From: Neodontobutis hainanensis
Taxonomy: Eukaryota > Chordata > Actinopteri > Gobiiformes > Odontobutidae
Direction: 5' to 3'
Length of the DNA: 64,000 nucleotides
Assembly: GCA_024349245.1 (NCBI GenBank)
Contig: JALDNG010000431.1
Span: 92,307 to 156,306, forward strand
Below, one piece after another: positions 1 to 11,500 of the stretch. The notes beneath the pieces are model-generated. The model was not told the origin of the DNA, ran no database searches, and worked only from the letters and a program-made list of their open reading frames with translations. The first letter of the stretch is position 1, and each line of letters begins with the position of its first letter. A program made the position numbers and the translations under genes.

Positions 1-1238
1 TCTTTATTTATAGACTAATTTAAGACCGATCATCTTAGGTTAAGGAGCGTGGATGTCATGGTTAATTTGACGTGGTCATCACTTTCCTATATATCTGTGC
101 AACTTTGAAAATAATTCATAAATAACAATTTAAATGGTTCAAATTAAAGAACATTAAGATGTGTGCATTTCATCGTGCAATGCTAGATGATCATATTCTG
201 ATAAAAGTTTAAGCGTTTTTAACCACGTTCGCATTATAGGTGTGTGATTGATGGGTATATATGAGAGGCCATTAAATACTGGACAAAACAAGTTTGAAAA
301 AACAATCGAAAAATCATCTTATTCATAGAAATATACTGTTTAGTCTTAAATTATATATTTGATCTCACGATTCTGCATAAATTATTATTGAGAAATGAGC
401 AAATTAAAAGTGGGACTTCCAGTCGAGGCATGATGTACACCTGAGTATTGAAGCCAAAATTCCTATTTAATTTGAGGTTTCATTGTGAAATACTTTCGAT
501 TACTATTGAAAAATAGTTGGGTAGATTGTTTTTATTAATTTAATTTCTAACAATCAACCAACTATTTATTTCTCAATCTAAAAGTGTTGTGTCAGCTTTC
601 AACGTTTGACCGTTTATTATAATATTATTTTTCATCTCTACGAGCTTCTGCATACATAAATTAATGTTGATTGAGTGGTGTTTATTTAATTTTACTATAC
701 GCCTGCACGTTTTTTAACGTAAACTCTTGTATAAACCTAATAGTTTGTTTTAAAATATCAAAAAAGATGGTGAATTTTAGCCCAAGTTTGAAGGAAAATA
801 TCATAGTTGTGGAAGTTATGGGTTCTTGTTAATATCACATATTTTTAAATAAAAAATTTCTACTCTTAAGAGGTTGTTTTCTGAGATTTAAAATAGTTAA
901 ACAATTTCTTAAAAATTAATTTTTGTGGTCTTTAAATTTTTGAGAGTTTTTAAATTATTGTCGTGTTGTATACTATTTTAGCATGTTTATTAAATTTTAT
1001 TGAGTCCTAAATATGAAAATAAAATTGAAATAATTTTTCCTATAAAAGCTAATTGTTTTTCTTTGTCTTCGTTTGAAAAGGTAAATTGTGAGCCATGGCA
1101 ATTAAACATTTTTTATCCATTAAATTAAAACATCTGAATCTAAATTATAATTTTTCATAAAAAGGTAAGATATTAAAATGATAATCATTTAAGAGTACTA
1201 TAATATTAGTATTTCAAACATTTTGTAAGTTATTTAAA
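1..1238. other. A+T-rich flank, no gene recognised
   Basis: Downstream (3') flank of the minus-strand minicollagen. All frames are broken by frequent stops and I see no conserved protein, RNA gene or repeat. Short exons of an unrecognised gene cannot be excluded, because introns in this genome can be near 22 nt. Confidence 0.5.
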
Positions 1239-1809
1239 TTATTTTCTGCAGCATGTTGGATGACATGTTGGGAGACATGTGGTTGTGCAAACATAAGGGC
1301 ATGGGGGAGGAGCAGGTGGAGGAGCAGGGGCTCCTGGCATACCAGGGGGTCCTGGAGGTCCAGGAGGTCCTTGAGGTCCTGGTTGTCCCATAAAGCCTGG
1401 TTGTCCAGTTTGTCCCTAGAAGTTATTGATAAAACTGAAAATACTGGAGGTCCGTTGGGGCCAGCTGGTCCAGCTGCTGCACCTGGGTATCCTGGAGATC
1501 CTGCAGATCCCATCTGTCCTGAATTCCTGGTGGTCCAGGTGGTCCTGGAGGTCCGGGTGGACCTATTGGTCCAGCGGCACCAGATTGACCCATTGGGCCA
1601 GGTGGAGGTGGGGGAAGGGCTGGGGCAGCTACTGCGTAACAGCAAACGGGAGTGCAAGCAGGAGCACAATATGCTGGACATGGAGAATTACAATAAACTT
1701 GTCGTTTTTCTAGAAATAATTAAATTAAATTTCTAACCAATAGATCTAGGCAATCCAGCTAAAACGTTTGAAATTCCAAAACAAGTGTTAAAAATATGGA
1801 GGTCTCCAT
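1239..1809 (-). CDS. Minicollagen (capsule-wall collagen), canonical N- and C-terminal cysteine-rich domains
   Basis: Structural protein that cross-links into the wall of cnidarian stinging (polar) capsules. Order seen: hydrophobic leader from the ATG at 1807-1809, a short propeptide ending in Lys-Arg, then cysteine domain 1 (C-NSP-C-PAY-C-APA-C-TPV-CC), polyproline, Gly-X-Y repeats, polyproline, and cysteine domain 2 (C-PYV-C-TTT-C-LPT-C-HPT-CC) just before the stop at 1239-1241. Reading it needs three small introns: 1416-1444 (29 nt, restores GPN-GPP to GQT-GQP), 1710-1737 (28 nt) and, less surely, 1746-1765 (20 nt, leaving an 8-nt exon). It also needs one extra base near 1516-1523 inside the collagen repeat. 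With these the CDS is a whole number of codons, about 164 residues, normal for the family. The first two exons are the weakest part. It is divergent to the next minicollagen. Confidence 0.88.
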
Positions 1810-2104
1810 CTCGTCAATCCCAATAGCTATTGAAAAGAGATAAAATGTTTTCAGTTTATGTCGCTATAAATGAAAGTTTAGCACCTGTAATTCACCCGTG
1901 ATAGCTGTGTACAAGCCAGTTTTATCACTTTTAGTTGTATGGAATAATTGCTTTTATTGTTCATGTATGAATATAATTTTTATTTAATCATCAGAATGAA
2001 ATTTCAAATAATTTACATAAATAATATCTATTCATCTGCATTAATAAGGTTCAATATACAGTGGATTGCACAGCTTCTACTATTATTTTTCCATTCAATA
2101 ATCA
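1810..2104. promoter_or_regulatory. Shared divergent promoter region of two minicollagen genes
   Basis: These 295 bp lie between the two inferred start codons of oppositely oriented minicollagen genes, so promoters and 5' leaders of both must lie here. The DNA is A+T-rich with several TATA-like stretches, and none can be assigned. Coordinate expression during capsule formation is an inference from the arrangement. Confidence 0.5.
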
Positions 2105-2712
2105 ATGAATAATCTGAGGCAACTTTTGTGGCTTTTAAATATTTTTCATACTCATCAAATCGTTATAAAAGGTATAATTTTTATCATTAATCAAAGGCAT
2201 AATAAAAAGATCACCTCAATTCTGTGGGATGGGATGTCCAAGTACTTGTGCTCCTCATGCAGTTCAATATGTTGTGGTGGAGGAGGAGGAGGAATGGGTG
2301 TAAGCCCATTTCAGGCTGTAGCCCCAGCACCACCTCCAGCTCCACCACCAACAGCAATTTTGATACCCGGTCCTCCAGGGCCACCTGGTCCTCCTGGCCC
2401 TGCAGTTGCTAGCAGTGGAGGAGGAGGTGTTTGCCCTCCTATATGTATTACAACTTGTATACGCGGATGCCCTCCATCTTGTTGTTTACCAGGAGCAGCT
2501 GGTGGCGGAATGCAGCCAGTCCTTCCCCACCCCCACCACCACAAATTGTGTGTTTACCACCTCTTTGCCAACCCTCTCCACCACCTTCTCAATCGATTAT
2601 GTGCATTCCTCCATCCTGTATGCCTTCACCGCCGCCCTCGCCAATGATATGTCCTCCCTGCGCCCCATCAAGTCGTCCCCAAATGTGTTCACCTTCAATG
2701 TGCTGCTGTTGA
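2105..2712 (+). CDS. Minicollagen, long form with extra C-terminal cysteine motifs
   Basis: Second capsule-wall collagen. A leader (MNNLRQLLWLLNIF) starts at 2105. A 25-nt GT-AG insert at 2172-2196 joins it to a propeptide ending IIKR. Cysteine domain 1 reads C-GMG-C-PST-C-APx-C-SSI-CC but is split between two frames near 2251-2257 (one base short). Then come a glycine run, polyproline, a very short collagen stretch (GPPGPPGPPGP), and a canonical domain 2 (C-PPI-C-ITT-C-IRG-C-PPS-CC). A second one-base shift near 2514-2525 leads into a proline-rich tail with irregular cysteine motifs (CLPPLC, CIPPSC, CPPC) ending CCC before the stop at 2710. With the intron removed and two bases added the CDS is 195 whole codons. 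The collagen part is unusually short and the tail unusual for the family. Either a variant minicollagen with assembly indels, or a young pseudogene. Confidence 0.85.
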
Positions 2713-5199
2713 AACATTTTGTTAAATATATATCATAAGAACCTAATTGAACTAAAATAAACTTTTTCATAAATTACAAGGTTTTAAAATTTAGTTAATT
2801 TTGTAAAAATAACATTTTTAATGAAAACATTTAAATTTACTTTAACGTAGATTACAATATCGACCTAAATCCGCGAGAAAATAATTTTTATAAATCTATT
2901 CCGATCATAGAGGATTTTCAGAATAAAACGTACATTTGAATCAGAAGAAATGCTTTGAAAAATTGTACGATTTTATTCCAATAAGCCAAAAATTCAAGCT
3001 ATTTGTACACGCTTTGTAAAATAAATAAGGAAGTTTGAATGTTGTAGCGGAAGTTAATTCCGCTCAGTTTTTTAAAAAGAAATAAAATCGTTGTAGTTGT
3101 GCGCATGTCCCAAATACAATTTTACTTGAGAACAGGGGATTGGTCGTTTTTGTCAAAAATTCTTCATTTCTTGATTAGATGCATCATATTTAGTTTTTTT
3201 CCACTTAAAAAAGTTTTCTTGACGTCGTATTTTGTGAAATTTACATGAGAAATTTTTAATTTGGATTAAAAGTTTTGCATATTACACGATTTAATTGGTT
3301 ATCTTCACTACATTAAATGGTTGACATCTCACGAAATCAATTAAATCCCAACTTTAATCAAACTGCCATAAAATTCGAAAAGTTTTAGATGCCTAGGTTT
3401 GTAATGACTTTCCGGAATGACAAAAACTTTTTGATATTCCCCTTGAACAAGGCGGTGAAACACATGGAATGTAACCCTAACAGATTTTTTATATCTACCA
3501 AATAAATATTTTAATTTCCTCTTTGTTGAAACTTTATTTTTCAACTGAAAGCGAATTGAGCAAGTTATTTTGCTGAAAATTATGACTTTCGGTTGAAAAA
3601 AGATACGCATGCTTATATGATAAAATCTTAATTCCTTTTATTATTTTTTTCTTCGATAGAATGCACAATTTGTCAGAATATAAAAACATTCGTAGAACAG
3701 TTTAGGTCATTTGAATTAATAGAGAGACGAAAATTTGAATATAAGTTATCGTACGGTGGTGTTCAAGACAGTAGGGGCACTTGATTTTTGAAACAGATGC
3801 GTTGTTAAAAACGATTTTTAAAAAAATTGAATTGACCTGAAATTTCCTTACTTTGATCTTTCTTCAGTTTGGTGAGACAACGATGACGTATAGATGCAAG
3901 TCCTCGAACTCAAAACCAATTAAATAAAACTGAAGCATAATTTATTGTTTAGTGCCCATAATAACTCATATCAAACTTAGGTTATCTCAGAAAAACGGGT
4001 GTCTTCTAAGAATTAAATATCTGCTAGGTAGAAGTTAAGAGTAGTAATATTCATACAAACGAGCGTAAACGTCACTCTGAATTATGTAATTACTTGTTAA
4101 CTCGGAGATTTTTGTTCACAAATTTCACATTTGTCTTTGAATAAAACCGAGTGGTAACATCAGGTTGAGTCATTTCACAGTGCAATGAAAAGAAGTAAAG
4201 GTGTGCCAAATGAGAAATAAAGTTGGCTTATTACTGATTCTATAGAAACGTGGATAAACAATAATTATGTGTGAAATTATTTATCTAGCTTTCGTAAAGT
4301 TTTATTGCCATTTTTCATTTAATGTTTTGTGTAAATTTACAAGAGTTAAAAATCTGTTATTTATACACATTATTTGTACCTTGGATAGATAGATTTTTTG
4401 AAACCGTCTCAGATTATACAAAGGTTACAATCATAATTTATACCATAAAGACCGTCATCACACTGAATCAATTCTAACTCATGCTCATTTTCACAAAATA
4501 TTTTTTATGATACCAAATTAGGTATTTTTTTACTGATCTAACAATTTTCTAATAAAATATTCTATCTACAAGTAGGTATTTATCTATTTTTTAATGTTAT
4601 GCAATTTGAAAACGTTTGTTAACGCCTCGTCCATTACTATTAATACGCATGTCATAATTCCAGTAATCTAACCATGGATCTCATCTTTCAAGAATCCCAC
4701 GATGTTAATAATAATTTAGAAAGTGATTTTTTGACTGACAACATGGTAACTAAAAATCTAGCAGCAATTCACATCTTAAAGTATTCCTTCAGTGTGACTT
4801 ATAGCCACGAACAAAACTAAATTCTGAAAATCGATAGGTTACGAATGATGAATAATTGAAAATAAAAGTGTTCGAAAATTTGTAAAACCCTTACCCTGTC
4901 AAAGTAAAAGATGAAGCTCGACCCTTCGCTTGTTTTAATGGGTGAGGACTATAGGAGGGAAGGGCTTAGAGGATAGTTTCTGACGTATTCTTTTAAAGTA
5001 TGGAACGCTTAACTTCTTAGTCTAAAAGAAGAGGCGGTGAGAGTTTACGCTTCCAAAGACCTAGTGTTTAAACTTGTACAAAAGTGCCGAATGAGGTTAA
5101 TAAGCACTGAATATCAACCCATTTTAAGCCGAGCTTCACCGAAGAACGTTAGTACACAAAAAGTTATTCAAAAGACAACCTTATAGGTTTAACTAATCC
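2713..5199. other. A+T-rich stretch without a recognised gene
   Basis: No conserved protein or RNA seen. A minus-strand ORF of 89 codons (3341-3610) and a plus-strand ORF of 48 codons from 4674 have no recognisable family and are lengths expected by chance at this base composition. A short purine-rich, less A+T-rich patch near 4915-4975 faintly resembles the dispersed repeat found at 7128. Confidence 0.4.
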
Positions 5200-5433
5200 T
5201 TGTTATCGTTAAAAGTAAAACCGTTTTTCGAAAGTTTCATAATTATGTCAAATTTGGTTAATATGTCGAAAAAATTGTTCCAAAAAAAAACTCGATTAAT
5301 TCCTATCAATCAGAGTTTCAATGATAAATTTCTCTATAACTATTTGGGGTGTATTGAAAACAACAAAAATCGCATAACAAAGCTCATAATTTCGGGTGAT
5401 CTTCTTAATCTATTTATCGACAGTGGTTGTTGA
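5200..5433 (+). pseudogene. Possible retroelement fragment with aspartic-protease-like motif
   Basis: A 77-codon frame ends in NLFIDSGC, resembling the retropepsin active-site signature (hydrophobic residues followed by D-S-G) of LTR-type polyproteins. Nothing else of a retroelement (zinc knuckle, reverse transcriptase, LTR) was recognised around it. The start is a TTG, so no true initiation site is seen. If real, it is an isolated, decayed piece. Confidence 0.2.
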
Positions 5434-5952
5434 TATTGCACAGCTGAATGTGTTTACTGGAGGAGTCAACGCGGAACTTAGCACATTTAAGAGATAGTTC
5501 CTGCGAAAAGTTTTCGTGGAATAAATAAAGGAGCGAACATCCAAAATGAAGTTTGGAAAATTCGAATAACGAACACAGGTGAGTCAATTAAAACGCCTCT
5601 CTCTACTGATGACCGTTAAAAAGATATCGTGAAGTAATCTTGGATGTAAAAATTTAAGTCTTTTCACATTTGAGGTTTTTTAGAACCTTGTAAAGATAAA
5701 ATTATTCAACAAAAGATATTTAACTGTTAAAAGTTCAGTATATTCTGTTTTGTTACACCAGTTGTGTCAATGGATGACTTTATCAGTTCTCATGAACACA
5801 AACTTTGTCGGATTCTTTTTTTTGTAGGAAATAAGTGAGCATTAACCATGATTTCGACCTACCCTTTAACTGTTTGATGGGTCAAGTATGATAAAATTTT
5901 ATCAATGTTTTTAGAAATTAGAGACTCGATTGAAATTTTTATGAAAAGATAA

Positions 5953-6073
5953 GCACCCCTCCAACAATATTGATAGAGTGCCGACTCCCTGTAGATTAGC
6001 CGTCACTGCAGATACTATGGCAGTTCTTCATGGGTTCAACCTAAAACTACAGGGAATGGGAGTGCTCGGGTGC
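5953..6073. repeat. Imperfect inverted repeat (long hairpin)
   Basis: Left arm 5953-5993 begins GCACCCCTCC and ends CTCCCTGTAG. The right arm, 6047-6073, begins CTACAGGGAATGGGAGTGCTC and ends GGGTGC. The arms are imperfectly complementary around a loop of about 53 nt, in DNA clearly richer in G+C than its surroundings. It may be a small non-autonomous element or a structured RNA. Confidence 0.5.
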
Positions 6074-7127
6074 GATACTTGGCACGATAATCATCTCGTT
6101 GATAAATGGAGCTGGTTGGGCATTAAATCATTTTAAACTACTCGATGTATTTTAACGCTGTCAAAAAATTCAAAAATAGCTTAATGTCTTTTCTCATTGA
6201 CATTTGTGTGAGATATATATTCTAAGCTAAAAGCATAAATCAAAATATCACTTCTTCTATCTTTGTGCACGCGCAGTAGATAGCTCGATTTTTCAATTCT
6301 CATTTTATTTTAAAATCGAAATATTTCCGCTTAAAATCTAATTTTAAGTGAGTTATTTATAAAAACAGCCTCTACGAAAATAACAAGAGAATGCAATCAG
6401 AGTATTCAACTTCAAGAGTATTGCCAATTACGATCATATGCTCGCGTACTTATACCTGTATTGTTGCGATAAGAAGGCTGTCAAATGACCCATTTTCAAG
6501 ATAAAGTGGGTCAAATTTAAGAATAGTTGGGCGTAAAAGAAGAATATTTGCAATTAAGTTTGATAAAATGTCCACGAAATGTAATTTTACTTATCTATAA
6601 CGATCTTTGATTCTTTTTTTACTGTTCAAAGGAAAAAATGTTATCTGTCCCTATGAAACGTAAGTTGGTAAATTTAATCATTTCGTGCGTTTTTTTGTAA
6701 ATTATCAGAGAAGTATAAAAATAAATGAAAATTTTTTTATAATTAAATTTGAGACATAAATATTCTCATGTTTACTTATTGAACTTCACAGACTTAAATT
6801 CTTACGACCGACCCGTTGCGAAAGCTGCCCTGCCTATGGTATTAAATAAACTTTTGAGCATGCTCGAAATAAAAATCCCATTTTAACAATTGTTAAAAGC
6901 ACATTTTTACATTTTATGAATAAACTTTGATGAAAACATAAACAATACCTTTGGAATTTCTTAGTTCGAGAAATTAGTAATTTTACTCCTTGTATACTGT
7001 CTTCCCTTACTATTTTTGACATTCAATGATTCAGTTTATAAATACAAACATTTCTTGATTTTATCATGTAAATAAAAGTTAATTTATAGTTTAAACACAA
7101 TATCTTCCCAAAGAACTAATATCACAA

Positions 7128-7215
7128 AGGTAAGGTTGCCCTAATTGGCCGAGGAGAGGACGAGGTTTTAGTGAGTGAAAGTTTCACAATCTTCGATTAC
7201 TTGTGTTTACACTCA
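7128..7215 (+). repeat. Dispersed G+A-rich repeat, copy 1
   Basis: Contains AAGGTAAGGTTG, a GAGGAGAGG-like purine stretch, then GGTTTTAGTGAGTGAAA and GATTACTTGTG. The same order recurs, inverted, at 17958-18060, and in more degenerate form near 25262, 57300 and 62935. No coding capacity. Boundaries are approximate. Confidence 0.5.
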
Positions 7216-7741
7216 AAACGGTGCTGAAGTTGTGTAGAACGCTGAAGAGCTTTAGTAAAGAGTTTACTTGTACACAAGCGTTATACAAAAGAGGCTTTGA
7301 TAGGTTTTCCTCGTCCTCAGTCCATAAAATATAACATTTTATCATTTATTTAATCATACACTTAATGTGTTTAATTTAACCTAACTTTTAATGGTCGTTA
7401 ATGCGTTGATCTTTGTCTGTGTATCGTGCAAAAGTGTCAGAGTACTTTGCCTTTCAGCGCGGCTAGTGGAATGTACATACGACGCACAAAAGATCGTCCA
7501 CTCATATAAGTCTAGGGATTCACAAAAATAATGAAGTCTTAAACAAAAAACTACCACTGTTAAAAAGTATAAGAGAAGCTTTATAAATTAAGTAAAGGGC
7601 AATGAAGAAACTGAGAACAATAAATCAAGCATGAACGCATAAATAAACAAATATCAACCGTTTCATACCAAAAAGGAAACAAAACAAGATGAATTTAAAG
7701 TAAAAATGAAGATTGATGAAGAAATCTAGATATAGTTTATG

Positions 7742-7981
7742 TTATTGAACGATAATATTGTTTATGGGAATATGAATAAGTTTTATAAAGAATCCAATAA
7801 AACCCATCAAACAGAATCCAATTGCAGTCGCTATGACGATTTTTTGAAATTCTTAAATTTTACTCAATTCATTACCTTTCCGATCAGGTTTCTTGCATCT
7901 ATTCAACAACCGTATTGAGTCTTTTATAAATTCTTGGCTTGGTTTGACCACGGAATCAACCTGAGAAATGACTTGACTCAT
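7742..7981 (-). CDS. SEC61G: Sec61 translocon gamma subunit
   Basis: Small tail-anchored subunit of the Sec61 channel that clamps the alpha subunit and is needed for protein import into the ER. One 24-nt GT-AG insert (7852-7875) splits the codon for the Glu of the KPDRKEF motif. After removal 71 residues remain (human has 68), aligning without gaps. Visible landmarks are the amphipathic N-terminal helix (PSQEFIKDSIRLL), the basic hinge RCKKPDRKEFQKI, then one membrane span (ATAIGFCLMGFIGFFIKL) and the C-terminal IHIPINNIIV typical of the family. Start at 7979-7981, stop at 7742. Its ATG is only 32 bp from the inferred ATG of the divergent gene at 8014. Confidence 0.95.
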
Positions 7982-8013
7982 CGTTACGATCAAATACGAA
8001 GTATTTCGGAATC

Positions 8014-8528
8014 ATGGATGAAGTAACAATTATTCTATAAACACAGCGAGCAGAAATATTTAGGTATTATGATGAAAAGTAATCAATCCCGATGTTTCAT
8101 CGATTAAAATTTAGAAATTATAATCCAAACGACGAAATATTTCAAAAATATGTGATTCCACCTGTTAAGCCGGTGAACCGTTTCTATGTTTTTGAATTTA
8201 GTTAAAGATTATGTGGGGGAATTCATCGAAAATTCGAAATCTTTTAGCAATTTTAAGAACGAGCTGGCAAGCTTTTATTTATTAATCACAGGACATAAAT
8301 GCGCTTGCTCCTAAAAAGATTGACTGGTCTAACAATGTTTTTACTTCAGGGATTTCAAGCGGCTAATTCAAGACAAGCTTGAAAAATTGGATCGCCGAAC
8401 GCAGCATGCAATCAATGACTTAGTGTGTATATCAAATTTTGTTGACAGATGATAAATATAAAAATAAAGACAGCGAATTTTTTGGTGTTTCCATCGACTC
8501 ATTAACTAGGGAAACAACAAACGAATAA
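8014..8528 (+). CDS. Unidentified small protein, seven exons with tiny introns
   Basis: Not recognised with confidence. From the ATG at 8014 a chain of seven short exons joined over inserts of 24, 36, 22, 25, 23 and 22 nt gives 120 residues in one frame, ending at TAA 8526-8528. One of these inserts has GC rather than GT at its start (near 8262). The protein is hydrophilic and rich in Asp, Glu and Lys, without a signal peptide or membrane span. Recognisable pieces are KYVIPPVKP, KKIDWDFKRL and KLDRRTQHAINDL. The I-D-W segment after a Pro-Lys stretch faintly recalls ATP synthase subunit d (ATP5PD), but this is weak. The exon chain was chosen by frame and splice signals alone, so single boundaries may be wrong. 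Head to head with SEC61G. Confidence 0.45.
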
Positions 8529-11500
8529 TCTTACATTATTTAAAATTTGATGAAATCTTATATTCAAATTTGCACTTTTGTTAGCTTGGGAATTGTGTTA
8601 TTTTTCTCTCGAGGAAGATTTGAGCGCGTGCCTTAAATACTTAATCATTTTCATTTTCCATTTATTCCCAATTTTAGTTTGTACTTGACGCGCGTTTTAT
8701 GTTAAAAAATTGAACAATTATTTCGCTTAAATATGGATTACCTCGTAGTTTTATGCCACAAGCGTTTATCATATGTATTTTAATTCATATTTCCATTTTA
8801 AAAATCTTTATATTTTAGTGAAAGGTTGTCTTTTTGGGATACCCATTTGGTGGGAAGCGTAGTTTTGTCTTCATCGTGCTCATACTTATCGCCTATTGGT
8901 TAAATTTTAATGATTAAAGATAATGAATTTTTGGTATACGTCAATTTATCAATGGCGAAATAAAATGAATTTTTAATAATGTACTTTGATCAATTTTAGC
9001 CACATAAAATCCCGGTCATAAACTCTGAAGTGAGAATTTCATTTATAGACTGAATTTTTGTTAATTCGTGTGAAGTAGATTTCTAAGAATTGCAATTTTT
9101 AATGAATATAAAAATGTCATTATTTTTGTTTCATTATTGTAGTATGTTTACCGAAGGGTTTAACATTTATAATAATACAAGTGCTCAAAACGAATTTTTC
9201 AAATATTGAGGAAAGCGGAATTTACATGTGTGAAGTAAAGGGAATTATTATATAAACTAATACAGTTGGCAGCTTAACTTTTGAATGGGATCAAATTTGG
9301 TTATTTGAGTCAACTTTGATTGCTTCTTTGTTAAAAAGTTTGGGAATAAATATAAAAATAGGGCGTTAAGTTTTATAATTATTTTTATATAAATTTTTAA
9401 AGACAGTCCTTTACGTAGATGGTTTCAATAATATGAAATCTGTAACCGCGCAGACTCAAGTTATAAAAATAATATAATCAACTTTCGCACAATAAATATT
9501 TACCTTTTAAGTTAAAAAACGCCTTTGTGCTGACTATACTTAGTCATGATAATCTTAATATTTTGATATCAAGAGAGCGCAAATTTTAACAATCCATTTT
9601 TTTCAAACTATTGTTTCGATTGCCGTTTAGACAACTTTCTTACTTTCTGAGGAATTAATCGACATTTTCGAGAATACTCGCAAATAATGACAAGATGAGC
9701 TTAGCCATTTCAATATTTGGTTGTTATTTTAATTTTGAATATTTTTATCAACATGAATAATTTTTAAAAGTTGGATAATAGCAATAAGGTAAAATTTTAC
9801 CAAACTTACCAAGTATTTTTTTCAACTAGCATTTCAATAAAACACGGTAGTTGGAGATGTTGAGATTAGAGCCGTAAAATGTTTCTATTATTAGAGTAGA
9901 AAGTTAGAACATAAGAGTTTTTTACACTAGATTCAATAAAATAAGGTTGAATAACACTGACTATTAGCTGGCTACGCTATCCTCCACAAAAGATCTAAGA
10001 AGGAAGATAATCAACGTTTTTAAGGTATGACAAGATATAATGATGAAATTAAAACTATTGTTTGTGATAGACAGATGTTCATCGCACGAGGATAGCTTGT
10101 TGAATCATGAAAGACAGATCTGAAAAGATTGATCGATTCAGATTTCTAGTTCTCTATCGGTTATTTTTAAAGTACAAAAAATAGCAGCCGAGACATTTTA
10201 AGCATGAATAACAAGTAATTTCTTAATTGGTATTTGACACGTTGTCTATATGGTAATAATTAGAAGTATTTTTAAATGTTTAATATAGACCTATTTCAAA
10301 TCGATCTAATATTTATGGCTTTAGGAGATAAATAAGCAATATTACACACTAAATTATATTGCTCGTGTGGTTAAACCACCGTACTGTGGAGTGCATACAT
10401 GGTTTGTATGGACTAGTTTTAGAATAATTTCACAAATAAAATCTTCCCATAATTAATATGGGAAATAAATTCAGCGAGATTTTTCCACGAGCTTTTAAAT
10501 GTTATAAACACATCACCCGATATTCCTTTTATTAAATTCTTAAAAAGTTTTGATCCCATTAAAATAATAAAGAATCTTTCAATCAGGTGAATAAAAATTC
10601 AACCAATTTATCTATTTTATACTTTTAGCCACCATGTTAAGCAGATAAAACTGAAAACAACATTGTTCGCATGCGCAGAAACAGTAATCGTGTTGACATG
10701 CCTCGAAATTTTTGTAAATCTACATAAAAATGCCTAAATTTTAATATTTGTAGTATCTGGAGAAAATTTATTTTACGCGTGATATCTTTACCGGATTTAT
10801 AAAATCATCCTTTTGTTAATATTTTGATGCGTTTTATACGAACAAGTTTTCATCGAATGGATGATTTTTAAATGAAATCGTTGAATATTATTGAAAGATT
10901 TATTTGTTAATTTAATTTTGACAAATTAATGAACAGGGTTCACATTTGCAAAAAACGCAACCAAAGATTTTATTCTTCAACTCTGGTATTTTATATGAAC
11001 TATATCTAAGTATAAGTAAAAGAGTTTTCTATATCTAATTTAACAGTACTTAATTGAGTAAGTGTAACTGTGACTTCATACTTGGTAGTGGGATAGGTTT
11101 TTAACCTGTCCAAGAAATTAAAACGACTCAAAGCTTAACTCATCAAAAGATAGAAAATAATTTCGTCGATTTGTTAAAATATTTTAAAAGGTACAACTAT
11201 TTGAGATTCTTCAATATTTTCCTCCATTATGGGTTTTTATATTAACATTTTACCACTCTCAGTTTTAATTTCATTCTGGTAAAATTTCCATATTTGACAA
11301 GTTTGTCCCTTATTTAAAATGAATTCTAAGTTGATCCGAGATAATATTATCAAGTTATACTTTTATATTACATCGGTATGTCAGGACTTTATAATTTAGA
11401 CTTCCGGTAAATATTTAAAGGATTAATTCCCGAAATTAATGACAATAAGATTATAAAAATTTTAATGTTAAATTATCCTTTAAAATTAAATTGAATGTGA

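Noticed and set aside
1499..1575. A 44-nt GT-AG intron in the first minicollagen that would also restore the frame
   Set aside because: The supposed intron encodes perfect Gly-Pro-Pro repeats, so a one-base deletion is the simpler explanation.
1214..1736. Long ORFs on both strands across the first minicollagen (155 and 158 codons)
   Set aside because: They are shadow frames of the G+C-rich collagen repeat. The cysteine pattern and Gly-X-Y register appear only in the spliced minus-strand reading.
10440..10620. Small ORF resembling the complex III subunit UQCR10 (ISHINYGKI)
   Set aside because: No membrane span and the middle does not align. Such short ORFs are common by chance here.
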